DNA of 64,000 nucleotides from Bacillota bacterium. Its GTDB lineage: Bacteria; Bacillota; Clostridia; Christensenellales; Aristaeellaceae. The stretch is taken from contig JAEVYX010000126.1 in assembly GCA_023392515.1 (NCBI GenBank), forward strand, positions 6,250 to 70,249, in the 5' to 3' direction. The notes below the pieces were generated by a model that was not told the DNA's origin, made no database searches, and saw nothing but the letters and a program-made list of their open reading frames with translations. Of this stretch, positions 42,388-51,962 are shown piece after piece. The stretch's first letter is position 1. Every line of letters starts with the position of its first letter. Position numbers and translations under genes: made by a program.

Positions 42388-43548
42388 TCATTTTACATTT
42401 GCCCGTTCTGCCATCTGCATGCCGATTTTCAGCATGCGAAATGTGCGGTCTGCGGCATTTTCGTATAACTCTTTTGCGTTTTGAATGGCATTCTCAAGGG
42501 TCATGATGCCGTTGACTGTCGTCATAATGCTGCTGTCGGCCAATTCATACAATGCTTCCGCGCCCGGGCACATTCCCCCTGCAATGGCAATGACGGGAAC
42601 CCCCTTCGCGCTTGCCTGCTTTGCCACACCGGATATCACTTTGCCGTAGGCAACGGACTGATGATCAATGCGCCCCTCTCCCGTGATAACAAGGGCTGCA
42701 TCGCACAGAAGGGAGTCAAAATGAATCAGTTCCAATACCGCTTCAATTCCTGGCCTCATCTGCGCCAGCAGAACGCCGCCCAGCGCTGCCCCCACACCGC
42801 CCGCGGCGCCGGAACCCGGGAATCCGGCAATATCCCTGTGAATGACTTTCTCTACTACGGTCGAGTAATGGCTCATGCCCTCTTCCAGAATCCCATACAG
42901 TTCAGGCGTTACTCCTTTTTGGGGGCCGTATACGGCAGTAGCGCCATGAATTCCCAGAAGCGGGTTTTTCACATCACAGATAACCGTGATTTTGACGTGC
43001 TTCAGCTTAGAATTCAAGCCGGAAAAATCAGCCGTTTCCACGCAACCCAAATCACGGCCGCACCCATATAACTGCTTTCCGTCGGCATCGAAAAATTTGG
43101 CACCAAGCGCGGAGAGAAGGCCCATACCGCCATCATTGGTGGCGCTGCCGCCAATGCCAATAATGATATGCTGGACGCCTTGATCCAAAACGCAGGCAAT
43201 CATTTCGCCGGTGCCCTTGGAGGTGGCTGCCAGCGGATCAAGTTTGCCTTCCATCAGCGGCAGCCCTGAGGCCTGTGCCATTTCCAATATGGCAGTAGCC
43301 CCATTGTCCGTCAATCCGTATCTTGCATGCACAGCATTGCCTGCCGGCCCTGTCACGGTGACCGACTTTATATCACCCTGTGCTGCGCCCACCAATGCAT
43401 CGACGGTACCTTCCCCGCCGTCAGCCACAGGGACCATAACGGTTTGTGCTTTCGGAAAGTAATGCTTGGCAGTCCTCTCAAGGATGTTTGTCATTTCCAG
43501 TGCGGTTAAGGATCCTTTGAACGAATCCGGTGCAAAAATGAATTTCAT
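42388..43548 (-). CDS. garK: Glycerate kinase (type I)
   Basis: 386 residues from ATG 43548; weak AGGG upstream, 28 bp after the regulator gene. Opens FIFAPDSFKGSLTALEM, then VADGGEGTVDALV and IIIGIGGSATNDGGMG, diagnostic of the GarK/GlxK family. Phosphorylates D-glycerate, mostly to 2-phosphoglycerate, feeding lower glycolysis. Completes the pathway after GarR. Confidence 0.93.
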   Translation of the reverse strand: MKFIFAPDSFKGSLTALEMTNILERTAKHYFPKAQTVMVPVADGGEGTVDALVGAAQGDIKSVTVTGPAGNAVHARYGLTDNGATAILEMAQASGLPLMEGKLDPLAATSKGTGEMIACVLDQGVQHIIIGIGGSATNDGGMGLLSALGAKFFDADGKQLYGCGRDLGCVETADFSGLNSKLKHVKITVICDVKNPLLGIHGATAVYGPQKGVTPELYGILEEGMSHYSTVVEKVIHRDIAGFPGSGAAGGVGAALGGVLLAQMRPGIEAVLELIHFDSLLCDAALVITGEGRIDHQSVAYGKVISGVAKQASAKGVPVIAIAGGMCPGAEALYELADSSIMTTVNGIMTLENAIQNAKELYENAADRTFRMLKIGMQMAERANVK

Positions 43549-43576
43549 TGAAGACAGCCCTGCTTTCAGATTTGAA

Positions 43577-45472
43577 TTAAGCCAATCCATATTTTTTCAT
43601 TCTGCGCCAAAGTGTTGTCTTGCTGATACCCAAACGCTTTGCAAGCGCAGTTCGGTTGGAACCAAGCTCGTCCATGGCAGTAAGAAGGACGGCTTCCTCT
43701 TTTGAATAAACAACAGGCGGTACTTTCAAGTTGGCAATAATCTCCCGGCTTTCTTCATCGGAATGAAACGTTCGGGGAAAGTGCTTTTTTACAAACGTCT
43801 CATCTACCGTTTTTTCCCTGGCCAGGAGCGTTATTTTTTCACAGAAAAACATCAATTGCAGGATATCTCCATCCCAGGGCTGGGCATATATCAAGGCTTG
43901 AGCTTCCGGTGTCAGGCTGATGAATTTTCGATATTTGTTGCTGAACTGTTCCATAAACCCGGCAAGCAACTGGGGAAAATCCTCCATATGCTCCCGCAAC
44001 GATGGAATGGCAAGCTCAAGGCGGCTGATATATGCATACAAAGGCTCTAGAAAACGGCCTTGCCGCACCAGGCTGAACAAGTCTTTGCATGTAGTGCCGA
44101 TGATCCGGACGTTCACGGGAAGCATCTGCCGGCCATCCGTGCGCAAAATGTACCCGTTTTTAATGACACTCAGCAGTTGATATTGGCCCTGCAAATCCAG
44201 CATATCAATGGATTCAAGCAGCAAAGTACCGGTATGGGCTATTTCGATCAGGCTTTTTCCCTGCCCGTCGCCGGATGGGCCCAGAAGCTGGGCAGCCTGC
44301 ATGCTGGCCGAAAGCGCGGCAAGGTCGACGGACACATAAGGGTTTCGCCTGCGCACGCTGTAATTATGGATGCACTCGGCAATTTGGGATTTGTTTGATC
44401 CGTACGCGCCTGTTATCAAAACGGGCAAATCATATTGGGCGTACTGCTGCGCATCCTCAATAATGTCCTGCATCAGGGGTGATTCTGTCATCATCTGCCC
44501 AAAATTGCACTTTGCGGTATAGCCTTTGTTGTAGCGGTCTGTGCGGATCTGTTCCTCCATTTCATCAATCCGCTTGAACTCCTGCAGTGACAGGATAAAT
44601 CCTTCATGGCTGCCATCCGTTTCGAGACTTGCCATATTGGCTATGTAAGCTTCCTTTTTTGTATGGACGACAAAGGAATAGGCGTTCTTCCACTGCTGCA
44701 TGGCTTGGGCCAAGGCGCTGTCCGGGCTGATTTCCAGAAGGCTGCCAATATGCATGCCAACCAATTCCGATTCTTTCTTGCGAAAGATTTTCTCTGCCAT
44801 ATAGTTGGCAAGCATGATCTGCCCATTGGGGTCCAGCTTCATGATCGCATCAAAGGAGTAATTGATCAGCGACATAAACTCCGCCGCTTTTTTCTTTTCG
44901 ATCTCAATACCGTATAAAATACGCCTGGCAGTGCCAAGGGCGGATAGCATGCTCTCCTTTGTCGAATTCAAAAACAACGTTTTTATGCCAAGCTCATTGG
45001 CCAGCGCAATGGCAATTTCACCGCCGACAATTACGTCTGCCCCATCCGCACAAGCCCTGTGCACCACCTCTTCCACATCACCAAGAGGGGATGCGTAGTA
45101 AATCTGGACATCGGCATGCAATATTTTGGAGAGGGGCTCCGGGTTGGAAAACATATACCGAAAGCCGACAAAGGCGATTTTTGGATATTCCTTTTCGCTA
45201 AGCGCCTTTGCTTTTGCGATCAGCAGCGCCAATTCCTGCCCGGACAAGACAACTTCCACCACGAGTATCGCCGTTTCTTTTTTCAGCAGATGGGCATGGT
45301 TGCCCCGGGCCACAACAACCAATGCGCCGTTTTTCCGCTCCGCTTCCACGGCTTCCAGTACCGATTGTGAAGTTACCAGCAATACCTTCGCATCCAATTG
45401 AACTTCCGAAACAACCTCTTGTGCCTGCAGAAACATCTGCTGCGTAGGTGTTGCGATAACAATCTTCGCCAT
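43577..45472 (-). CDS. PrpR-like transcriptional regulator with degenerate AAA+ domain (paralogue 1)
   Basis: 631 residues, GGGAGG upstream. N-terminal PrpR_N-type sensor (about 1-190), PAS domain (about 200-315, NYSFDAIMKLDPNGQIMLANY), an NtrC-like AAA+ domain (about 330-560) and a C-terminal Fis-type HTH (LGISKTTLWRRMKK). The AAA+ core is damaged: Walker A reads GAYGSNKS, the GAFTGA loop that contacts sigma-54 is replaced by an unrelated GPSGDGQGK stretch, and Walker B is LLLESID. It should therefore not be a sigma-54 activator; it may act as a repressor or sigma-A regulator of the glucarate island. Located between garR and glycerate kinase. Confidence 0.88.
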   Translation of the reverse strand: MAKIVIATPTQQMFLQAQEVVSEVQLDAKVLLVTSQSVLEAVEAERKNGALVVVARGNHAHLLKKETAILVVEVVLSGQELALLIAKAKALSEKEYPKIAFVGFRYMFSNPEPLSKILHADVQIYYASPLGDVEEVVHRACADGADVIVGGEIAIALANELGIKTLFLNSTKESMLSALGTARRILYGIEIEKKKAAEFMSLINYSFDAIMKLDPNGQIMLANYMAEKIFRKKESELVGMHIGSLLEISPDSALAQAMQQWKNAYSFVVHTKKEAYIANMASLETDGSHEGFILSLQEFKRIDEMEEQIRTDRYNKGYTAKCNFGQMMTESPLMQDIIEDAQQYAQYDLPVLITGAYGSNKSQIAECIHNYSVRRRNPYVSVDLAALSASMQAAQLLGPSGDGQGKSLIEIAHTGTLLLESIDMLDLQGQYQLLSVIKNGYILRTDGRQMLPVNVRIIGTTCKDLFSLVRQGRFLEPLYAYISRLELAIPSLREHMEDFPQLLAGFMEQFSNKYRKFISLTPEAQALIYAQPWDGDILQLMFFCEKITLLAREKTVDETFVKKHFPRTFHSDEESREIIANLKVPPVVYSKEEAVLLTAMDELGSNRTALAKRLGISKTTLWRRMKKYGLA

Positions 45473-45497
45473 AGGCCAACCTCCCTGGCTTCCATAG

Positions 45498-45534
45498 AAA
45501 AAGGCAGAGGAGGCCTACACCGCCGTCTGCCTTT
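45498..45534 (-). terminator. Intra-operon terminator between garR and the regulator gene
   Basis: AAAGGCAGA (45500-45508) pairs with TCTGCCTTT (45526-45534); on minus the stem is followed by TTTTTC. It splits the cluster into a gudD-garR unit and a regulator-glycerate kinase-garD unit, with possible readthrough. Confidence 0.65.
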
Positions 45535-45540
45535 CATTCC

Positions 45541-46428
45541 TCAGCGATGAACCGCCTCATTGGTTAGCTTTTCATAAAATTTGATCAGTGCGCTGTGATC
45601 GGATTGGCCTTCACCGTCATGATGAAGCACTTTCATCATCTCCATCACCTGGTTGGTGAGGAGCATGGGGGAATCAACTGATTTCGCAGTATCAAGCACA
45701 TTGTTCAAATCCTTGATATGCAGGTCAATCTTGAATCCGGGTTTGAAATTGCGATCCATCATCATTGGTGCTTTGGCGTCCATGACCGTGGATCCCGCCA
45801 GCCCGCCGCGAATAGCCCGATAGATGGCGTCTGGTGAAACACCGGCCTTTTGACCCAGCATCAGCGCTTCGCTCACAGCGGCAATATTGACGGCTACCAC
45901 TATTTGATTGCAAAGCTTTGTCACATTTCCGGCGCCTATATCTCCGCAGCGTACCACCGAAGAACCCATGGCGGAAAGAAGCTCCTTATACTCTTCAAAC
46001 AGCGCCTCCGGTCCGCCCACCATAAAAGCCAGGGTGCCATCAACAGCCTTGGGCTCTCCGCCTGATACCGGGGCATCCAGCATGCCCACGCCCTTCTTTG
46101 CCAATTCAGCCGAAACTTCCCGCGAGGCAATCGGGCTGATGGAAGACATGTCAATCAGGACGCTGCCGGGCTTAACTGTCTCTAAAACGCCGCCATCCCC
46201 CAGTACAACACTTTTCACCTGGGGAGAGTTGGGCAGCATAGTGAGAATCACCTGGCAATTTGCGGCCAGATCACGAATGCTTTCAGTGCTTTTTGCGCCC
46301 GCCTGGCAAAGCTCCTCCACTGCTGCCTTGTTTAAGTCAAAAACCGTCATGTCGTACCCTTTTTTAAGTAGATTTTTTCCCATGGGTTTCCCCATAATGC
46401 CTAAACCGATCAAACCAATCTTTTTCAT
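45541..46428 (-). CDS. garR: 2-hydroxy-3-oxopropionate (tartronate semialdehyde) reductase
   Basis: 295 residues, GAAAGGGTGG upstream. Beta-hydroxyacid dehydrogenase: NAD-binding GLIGLGIMGKPMG, substrate-binding DAPVSGGEPKAVDGTL, catalytic Lys in GNVTKLCNQ. Reduces tartronate semialdehyde to D-glycerate, which the downstream glycerate kinase then uses. The matching lyase that makes tartronate semialdehyde is expected in the same cluster (see the 49613-50578 gene). Confidence 0.93.
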   Translation of the reverse strand: MKKIGLIGLGIMGKPMGKNLLKKGYDMTVFDLNKAAVEELCQAGAKSTESIRDLAANCQVILTMLPNSPQVKSVVLGDGGVLETVKPGSVLIDMSSISPIASREVSAELAKKGVGMLDAPVSGGEPKAVDGTLAFMVGGPEALFEEYKELLSAMGSSVVRCGDIGAGNVTKLCNQIVVAVNIAAVSEALMLGQKAGVSPDAIYRAIRGGLAGSTVMDAKAPMMMDRNFKPGFKIDLHIKDLNNVLDTAKSVDSPMLLTNQVMEMMKVLHHDGEGQSDHSALIKFYEKLTNEAVHR

Positions 46429-46501
46429 CGTTCTACCACCCTTTCATTCGTGCCTGTGCTGTATATAGGCAGCCAGAGGAGAACCTTGCGCAGAAGTAAA
46501 G

Positions 46502-47986
46502 TCAATCCTTGAAGCCTGCCTGTTCAAGCTTTTTGCCTTTCTTGTTGTCATAGAAGGCATAGGCCAGAGAGCCGATAATCAAAACCCAGATGACAAGGCC
46601 AATCGGCCGCTGAAAGAAGCAAAGCAAGTTGCCGCTATTCCCGTTCAATGAATCAATAAAGTATTTTTCTAAGTCACCGCCAAGGATGAACCCTATCAGA
46701 AATGGCGTTGCGGGCAGTTTGATCTTTACAAAAACATAAGCTAGAAGGCCAAAGAACAAGAGGCTCCAAACATCGAACATATTGCCGGACCGGCTTGTGT
46801 AAGCGCCAATGATGCACATCATTACAATGACTGGCCACAGTCGGCTGCTTTTGATGTTGATGATCTTTGCTATCCATTTGATGGGGTAGAACATGACTGC
46901 AAACATCAAAATGTTGCACAGCAGCAAACCGAAGAGAAGTGTATACCAAAGCTCTGTGTTCTGTGTTATGAACAGGGGGCCTACCTGAAGGCCATGCAGC
47001 ATGAATGCGCCAATCAGTACGGCGGTTGTGGAATCCCCCGGGATTCCCAGAGATAGCAGGGGAATCAAAGCTCCGCCGGTCAGCCCGTTGTTGGAGGATT
47101 CGGATGAAACCAAGCCTTCAACGGCACCTGTCCCCAGTTTTTCGGGGTGCTTAGACCAGGATTTCGTCTGGGAATAAGACATCAGGGAAGCGGCGCTGCC
47201 ACCCACACCGGGGAGAATACCCATCAGCGTTCCCAGCGCCGAAGAACGGATTACATTCACAAACTGGCCTTTAAAATCCTTAAAGGAAAACTTTGCGGCC
47301 TCACCCTTAAGGCTGCAGCCAGTACAAGAATTGACCATTCCTTCCTCGGCGGTTTGAAACATCTGCGCCATGGCGAAAAGCCCAATTAACACGGGAAGCA
47401 ACTCAAAACCGCCTCTGAGTTGCGTTTTTAAAATGTCGGGCACCATTCGCACCTTGTTGTTATCCACAAACTCACCCACGAGGGAAAACAATACACCCAA
47501 GAAGCCGGCAAAAATTCCCTTGGTCATGCTGCCCTTTGAAAGGGCCGCGATTACTGTCATGGCAAACAGGATGATCAAGAATTTCTCAACTGACGAGAAT
47601 TTTATCGCAAGCTTAGCAAGGGGAGGTGTCAAAAGCCATAAACAAGCCAGGGAAAAAAGACCGCCCAGAAGGGAAGCGGTTATGCCTATTTTCAACGCCC
47701 TTTCTCCTTCACCCCGCTTTGCCATGGGGTGGCCATCAAATCCGGTGCAAATAGAACTTGGCGTTCCCGGCACATTGATCAGGATGGCAGGTACCAGCCC
47801 GCCGGATATGCCGCCTACATAAAGACCAAGCAGCAGGAATAAGGCCGTGCCTAAGTCATAAGCATATGTAAGCGGCAAAAAAACCGCGACAGCCATGGTG
47901 GCTGTCAAGCCTGGAATCGCGCCAAAAACAATACCCACAATTACACCAAGCGCAGCCATGGCAAACTGCAATATTCCAAATTCCAT
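46502..47986 (-). CDS. tctA: Tripartite tricarboxylate transporter large membrane subunit
   Basis: 494 residues with about 10-12 membrane segments. TctA hallmarks GAIPGLTATMAVAVFLPLTY, INVPGTPSSICTGFDG, GILPGVGGSAASLMSY, ESSNNGLTGGALIPLLSLGIPGDS (given in parts). Cation-coupled carboxylate uptake with TctB and TctC; here probably glucarate or galactarate. Confidence 0.95.
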   Translation of the reverse strand: MEFGILQFAMAALGVIVGIVFGAIPGLTATMAVAVFLPLTYAYDLGTALFLLLGLYVGGISGGLVPAILINVPGTPSSICTGFDGHPMAKRGEGERALKIGITASLLGGLFSLACLWLLTPPLAKLAIKFSSVEKFLIILFAMTVIAALSKGSMTKGIFAGFLGVLFSLVGEFVDNNKVRMVPDILKTQLRGGFELLPVLIGLFAMAQMFQTAEEGMVNSCTGCSLKGEAAKFSFKDFKGQFVNVIRSSALGTLMGILPGVGGSAASLMSYSQTKSWSKHPEKLGTGAVEGLVSSESSNNGLTGGALIPLLSLGIPGDSTTAVLIGAFMLHGLQVGPLFITQNTELWYTLLFGLLLCNILMFAVMFYPIKWIAKIINIKSSRLWPVIVMMCIIGAYTSRSGNMFDVWSLLFFGLLAYVFVKIKLPATPFLIGFILGGDLEKYFIDSLNGNSGNLLCFFQRPIGLVIWVLIIGSLAYAFYDNKKGKKLEQAGFKD

Positions 47987-48002
47987 ATTCTCACCTCTCC
48001 CT

Positions 48003-48455
48003 CTATGGCAGGGTTATGTTAAAGACAATACCGAATACGTACCACAGCAGAACGGATGAAACAACTGAAATGATGGCTGATCCGGCCAACGAGCGCCAAT
48101 TGATGATGGCCGTGCCGTCTTTATGAAAGATCGCTTTCATGCGAATAGATTCTGCAAACAAGACATTGAGCAAAAAAACAAACAGAATGCTTGCCCACAG
48201 GAACCCCATAGGTTCCAAGCATGCGATATAACCGGCAAAAAGTATGATCGCTCCCCAAAGCTTAAGCTTGTCATATCCTTTATTGAAAAAGTGAAAGTTT
48301 GAAAAATTGAAAAACGGCTTCTTTTCTTTCTTGCATTTAATGGCCCGCTGAATGACCATGACTACAGCTAAGATTACCAGAATCCATGCGATGATGGTTG
48401 GGAAGAACAAATGTGAGGTGGACCATTTGATCTTCACAGTGAACAGATTGCCCAT
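48003..48455 (-). CDS. tctB: Tripartite tricarboxylate transporter small membrane subunit
   Basis: 150 residues from ATG 48455 with AAGGAGG upstream; longer in-frame extension upstream lacks a ribosome binding site. Four membrane segments, polar linker KCKKEKKPFFNFS in the first cytoplasmic loop. Lies between tctC and tctA as in other tct operons, 16 bp before tctA. Confidence 0.9.
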   Translation of the reverse strand: MGNLFTVKIKWSTSHLFFPTIIAWILVILAVVMVIQRAIKCKKEKKPFFNFSNFHFFNKGYDKLKLWGAIILFAGYIACLEPMGFLWASILFVFLLNVLFAESIRMKAIFHKDGTAIINWRSLAGSAIISVVSSVLLWYVFGIVFNITLP

Positions 48456-48596
48456 AAGCGGCCTCCTTTTTGGGATAACCGAGTACCACCTGATTCGCAG
48501 AAAATGATATGATGTGAACTTGAAAAGGAATAAGCACAGAAAGATCATCCCCGGCGGCTGCCTTATCGCCCGCCCCCGGAAATGAACCAAAGGTTA

Positions 48597-49616
48597 TCAG
48601 TCTACCAGATCGTCAAACGCCGGAGCACCCGCGATCAGGTCGGCAATGCTTTCCCGTTTGGCATAAATGAATTCCTGTGCTTCTTTGCTGGGAAGTACGC
48701 TGCCGGCATAGGTCAGTTTCGTCATGTCAGCCTGGAAATCTGGATCGGCGGAAACAAGCGCCATCGCCGCATCCAATTCATCCACTACTTCCTGGCTTGT
48801 TCCCTTGGGCAGGTAGATCAAGAAATCCTTGGAGAACTGGAAGGGCTGTCCGGCCAGGGTGATGCCCTGATCCACCATAACAGGCAGGCCATCGATGCCG
48901 GGGATATAGTCCATCATGCCCACAAACTTCACCGCCAGCTGAGTGTCCACGCCTTCCTGGGTGTATTGCAGCAAGGAGGAGTAGTCGGCAAAGAGAACAT
49001 CGCAGTTGCCGTCCCAGATCATCTGGAGTTTCTTGTCCGTGGATCCGCCGACGATGACGCGGATGCGCTTGGCGACATCCTCGCCATAGTTGTCCTTGAC
49101 CCATACATAGAAGGCGACAAAGCCTACATGGCTTACGCCGCCGGCTTCTACAGCAACACGGCAAGTGGCTTCGGGGTTGGCCTTGAGGTATTCCGCAATG
49201 CCCTTCATGTCGTCATATGGCAGGTCTGCTTTGGCGGCAAAGCAGGAACCGGGGTTCTGGCCGACGCGGGGTCCGATTACCATGTTTTCCAGGGCATACA
49301 TCTGATCGTAAGCTTCGAAAAGCACGCCAAGATAGGTCATGTCATGGAAAATCATCATGGTCAGGCCGTCGGGATCTGCGGTGGCAATTGCGTTCAGCGC
49401 TTCGTTGGCGCCCACGGCATCCACCTTGGAATTGCATTTGAGGTACTTTTGCAGATAGCGGTTCACAGTTTCGGCAACCATGTAGGAGTCGCCGCTGGTG
49501 GAAGTGGAGCCGATTACGATACGAACCCTCTGGCCTTCATACACAGAAGCGGACGCTGTTGCTGCTATGCCAAAAACCAAAACCAAGGCTAGTACCATTA
49601 AGACGAGCTTTTTCAT
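48597..49616 (-). CDS. tctC: Tripartite tricarboxylate transporter substrate-binding protein
   Basis: 339 residues. Signal peptide with an ASA-S type cleavage near residue 24, no lipobox Cys. TctC/Bug-type fold with VRIVIGSTSTSGDSYMVAET and GPRVGQNPG. ATG overlaps the preceding lyase stop by ATGA. Captures a dicarboxylate sugar acid, presumably glucarate/galactarate. Confidence 0.93.
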   Translation of the reverse strand: MKKLVLMVLALVLVFGIAATASASVYEGQRVRIVIGSTSTSGDSYMVAETVNRYLQKYLKCNSKVDAVGANEALNAIATADPDGLTMMIFHDMTYLGVLFEAYDQMYALENMVIGPRVGQNPGSCFAAKADLPYDDMKGIAEYLKANPEATCRVAVEAGGVSHVGFVAFYVWVKDNYGEDVAKRIRVIVGGSTDKKLQMIWDGNCDVLFADYSSLLQYTQEGVDTQLAVKFVGMMDYIPGIDGLPVMVDQGITLAGQPFQFSKDFLIYLPKGTSQEVVDELDAAMALVSADPDFQADMTKLTYAGSVLPSKEAQEFIYAKRESIADLIAGAPAFDDLVD

Positions 49617-50578
49617 TTTATTACCCTTCTTTCCTTTTTTTCAACCGACATCCTCGTCGGCCTGAAGCAATTGGAAGCATCCTGACGATCAATAAGTCCC
49701 ATATCAAAAAGTACCTTATAAAGCTTTTGCTTTTGAATTTCGTTTAGCGGAGCAATGGGAGAAATGCAGTTGCCTACGGGGAAACCGAGCATTTCCAAGG
49801 CTTCTTTAATCACGACGGGGAAGGTGCCCATATTTGTCGCAACGCGAAGCATACTCAGACGGAATTGGGCCTCCAAGGCCTGCTGCGGCTGTCCTGCCAG
49901 ATGATTTTCGTAGATATCAACCGCAATTTTTGGCGCGACGTTTGCACAGGATGTTATGGCGCCTGAGGCACCGTAGCAAAGCGCAGCGTAGATCAGCGTA
50001 TCCCGGCCCATTAGAACCCGGAAATCCGGGTTGTCCCGGGTCAGTCGGATGTATTCCTCCGTATTGGTCATATCTCCGGTGGAATCCTTCACAGCCACGA
50101 TGTTTGGAATTTTGGACAGTCGCTGGATGGTGGAAGGCTCCACCGTAACATTTGTCTTTGGCCTGTTATTGTAGATCACAATCGGCAGGTCTGTACTATC
50201 CGCCACTTCCCTGTAGAAGTTATACAACTCTTCCTGCGTCTGTGAAATAAACATGGGCGTCAGTACCGACAGTGCTTCAACGCCGACCTTCCGGGCAATG
50301 CGTGCAATTTCGATCACACCCCGGGTGGTAATGTGATTGGCACCGGCGTATATATCCATCCGCCCGCCAACAGCGTCTTTCGTTACCTCCAGCATATGTT
50401 GGAAAAAGCCGTTATCAAAAGCATAGAACTCACCGGTAGTGCCAAAAGGGAACACACCATGCACACCGTTCTCTAGAAAATAATCCAGTAATTTTCTGTA
50501 TACGTGTTCATTCAGTTTGCCGCTTTCTGTCACGGGTGTGATCACGGGTATTACAATACCCTTTGGCATAAACGACAT
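49613..50578 (-). CDS. DHDPS/NAL-family lyase, probable 5-keto-4-deoxyglucarate lyase
   Basis: 321 residues, GAGAGGAG upstream. Class I TIM-barrel: GTTGEFYAF (about 46-54), Tyr in IVIYNNRPKTN (about 138), Schiff-base Lys in VAVKDSTGD (about 166). Placed directly after gudD. In other organisms family members either dehydrate and decarboxylate 5-keto-4-deoxyglucarate to 2-oxoglutarate semialdehyde, or act as aldolases. Because garR and glycerate kinase are here and no semialdehyde dehydrogenase is, cleavage to pyruvate plus tartronate semialdehyde is the better fit, replacing GarL. Activity is an inference. Confidence 0.85.
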   Translation of the reverse strand: MSFMPKGIVIPVITPVTESGKLNEHVYRKLLDYFLENGVHGVFPFGTTGEFYAFDNGFFQHMLEVTKDAVGGRMDIYAGANHITTRGVIEIARIARKVGVEALSVLTPMFISQTQEELYNFYREVADSTDLPIVIYNNRPKTNVTVEPSTIQRLSKIPNIVAVKDSTGDMTNTEEYIRLTRDNPDFRVLMGRDTLIYAALCYGASGAITSCANVAPKIAVDIYENHLAGQPQQALEAQFRLSMLRVATNMGTFPVVIKEALEMLGFPVGNCISPIAPLNEIQKQKLYKVLFDMGLIDRQDASNCFRPTRMSVEKKERRVIK

Positions 50579-50605
50579 TACATAATCTCCTCTCTAATTA
50601 ATATG

Positions 50606-51931
50606 TCAGCGCACCATGCAAGGTCGTTTCGGATCAAACTGCCACCCGGGAATCAAATATTGCATGCCCATTGCGTCGTTTCTGTCCCCGAGGCAATGCT
50701 TCAGATATAGTTGATGGGCAGCCTCAATCTTTACCATATCCGGTTCGATGCCTAAGCCGGGCTTATTGGGTACTTGTATATAGCCATCTTTGATTTTTAG
50801 CGGCTCTTTCGTCAGCCGCTCCCTACCCTCCTGCCAGATCCAATGCGTATCAATGGCGGTGGGGGTGCCTGGAACAGCGGCTGCCGCATGTGTAAACATT
50901 GCTAATGAAATGTCAAAATGATTGTTTGAATGGCTGCCCCAGGTCAGTCCGAATGCATGGCACAACTGACCAACGCGGACGGAACCTTCCATGGTCCAGA
51001 AATGCGGGTCGGCCAAAGGAATGTCTACAGACTGCAGCGCAATGGAATGGCACATCTGCCGCCAGTCTGTGGCGATCATGTTGGTTGCTGTAGGCAGTCC
51101 TGTGGCCCGGCGGAATTCGGCCATGATTTCCCTGCCTGAAAATCCATTTTCCGCACCGCATGGGTCCTCACAATAGGCAAGAATTCCATGCATGTCTTTG
51201 CACAGCGCCACAGCATCCTTCAAAAGCCATCCGCCATTGGGATCAATGGTAATTCTGGCGTCCGGAAACCGTTCCTTTAGCGCCTTGACCGCTTTTATTT
51301 CCTCGCTGCCTGCCAGGACGCCGCCCTTTAGCTTAAAATCATTGAATCCATACAAAGCTTTGGAGGCCTCCGCTTGACGGACGATTGCTTCGGGGGTCAT
51401 CGCTTCCTCGGTGCGGATACGATACCACTCACAGCTGCTGTCCAGCTCCGTATGGTAGGGCAAGTCGGTCTTCTCACGATTTGCAACGTAGAATAAATAG
51501 CCCAACACCTTTACCGCGTCGCGCTGCTGTCCTTCGCCCAGGAGTTTAGCCACCGGCACCTGCAGGTATTGCCCCAATAAATCCAGCATGGCCGCTTCAA
51601 CGGCTGTAACTACGTGTATGGTGGTGCGAAGGTCGTATGTTTGCAGTCCGCGGCCGCCCTTGTCCCGATCGGAAAAGAAGGTCTGAATACGGTGCATCAC
51701 ATTTTTGTATTCTGCTATAGAAACGCCTTCAACATAATGCTTTGCGTCATTCAATGTGTTGGTTATTTTTTCCCCGCCAGGTACTTCACCTAGCCCGATA
51801 TGGCCCAAACTATCTTCCAATATAATGATGTTTCTTGTAAAAAAGGGGCCGTGTGCGCCGGATAAATTCAACAGCATGGAATCATGGCCTGCAACGGGTA
51901 TAACCTGCATTTGCACAACTTTAGGTGTCAT
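50606..51931 (-). CDS. gudD: Glucarate dehydratase
   Basis: 441 residues from ATG 51931 (AAAGG upstream), close to the 446 of the Escherichia coli enzyme. Enolase superfamily, mandelate-racemase-like: Lys pair in NDFKLKGG, metal ligands in TIDPNGG, YCEDPCG and TNMIATDW, and the catalytic His in SHSNNHFD. Dehydrates D-glucarate (and L-idarate) to 5-keto-4-deoxy-D-glucarate. First gene of the minus-strand operon and divergent from the second PrpR-like regulator. Confidence 0.93.
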   Translation of the reverse strand: MTPKVVQMQVIPVAGHDSMLLNLSGAHGPFFTRNIIILEDSLGHIGLGEVPGGEKITNTLNDAKHYVEGVSIAEYKNVMHRIQTFFSDRDKGGRGLQTYDLRTTIHVVTAVEAAMLDLLGQYLQVPVAKLLGEGQQRDAVKVLGYLFYVANREKTDLPYHTELDSSCEWYRIRTEEAMTPEAIVRQAEASKALYGFNDFKLKGGVLAGSEEIKAVKALKERFPDARITIDPNGGWLLKDAVALCKDMHGILAYCEDPCGAENGFSGREIMAEFRRATGLPTATNMIATDWRQMCHSIALQSVDIPLADPHFWTMEGSVRVGQLCHAFGLTWGSHSNNHFDISLAMFTHAAAAVPGTPTAIDTHWIWQEGRERLTKEPLKIKDGYIQVPNKPGLGIEPDMVKIEAAHQLYLKHCLGDRNDAMGMQYLIPGWQFDPKRPCMVR

Positions 51932-51962
51932 ATGTCTCAACCTTTCTGGCTTTTTGTTATGA

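Noticed and set aside
48582..49592. A 336-codon plus-strand frame opposite tctC
   Set aside because: tctC has a signal peptide, family motifs and ATGA coupling to its neighbour; the antisense frame has no domain.
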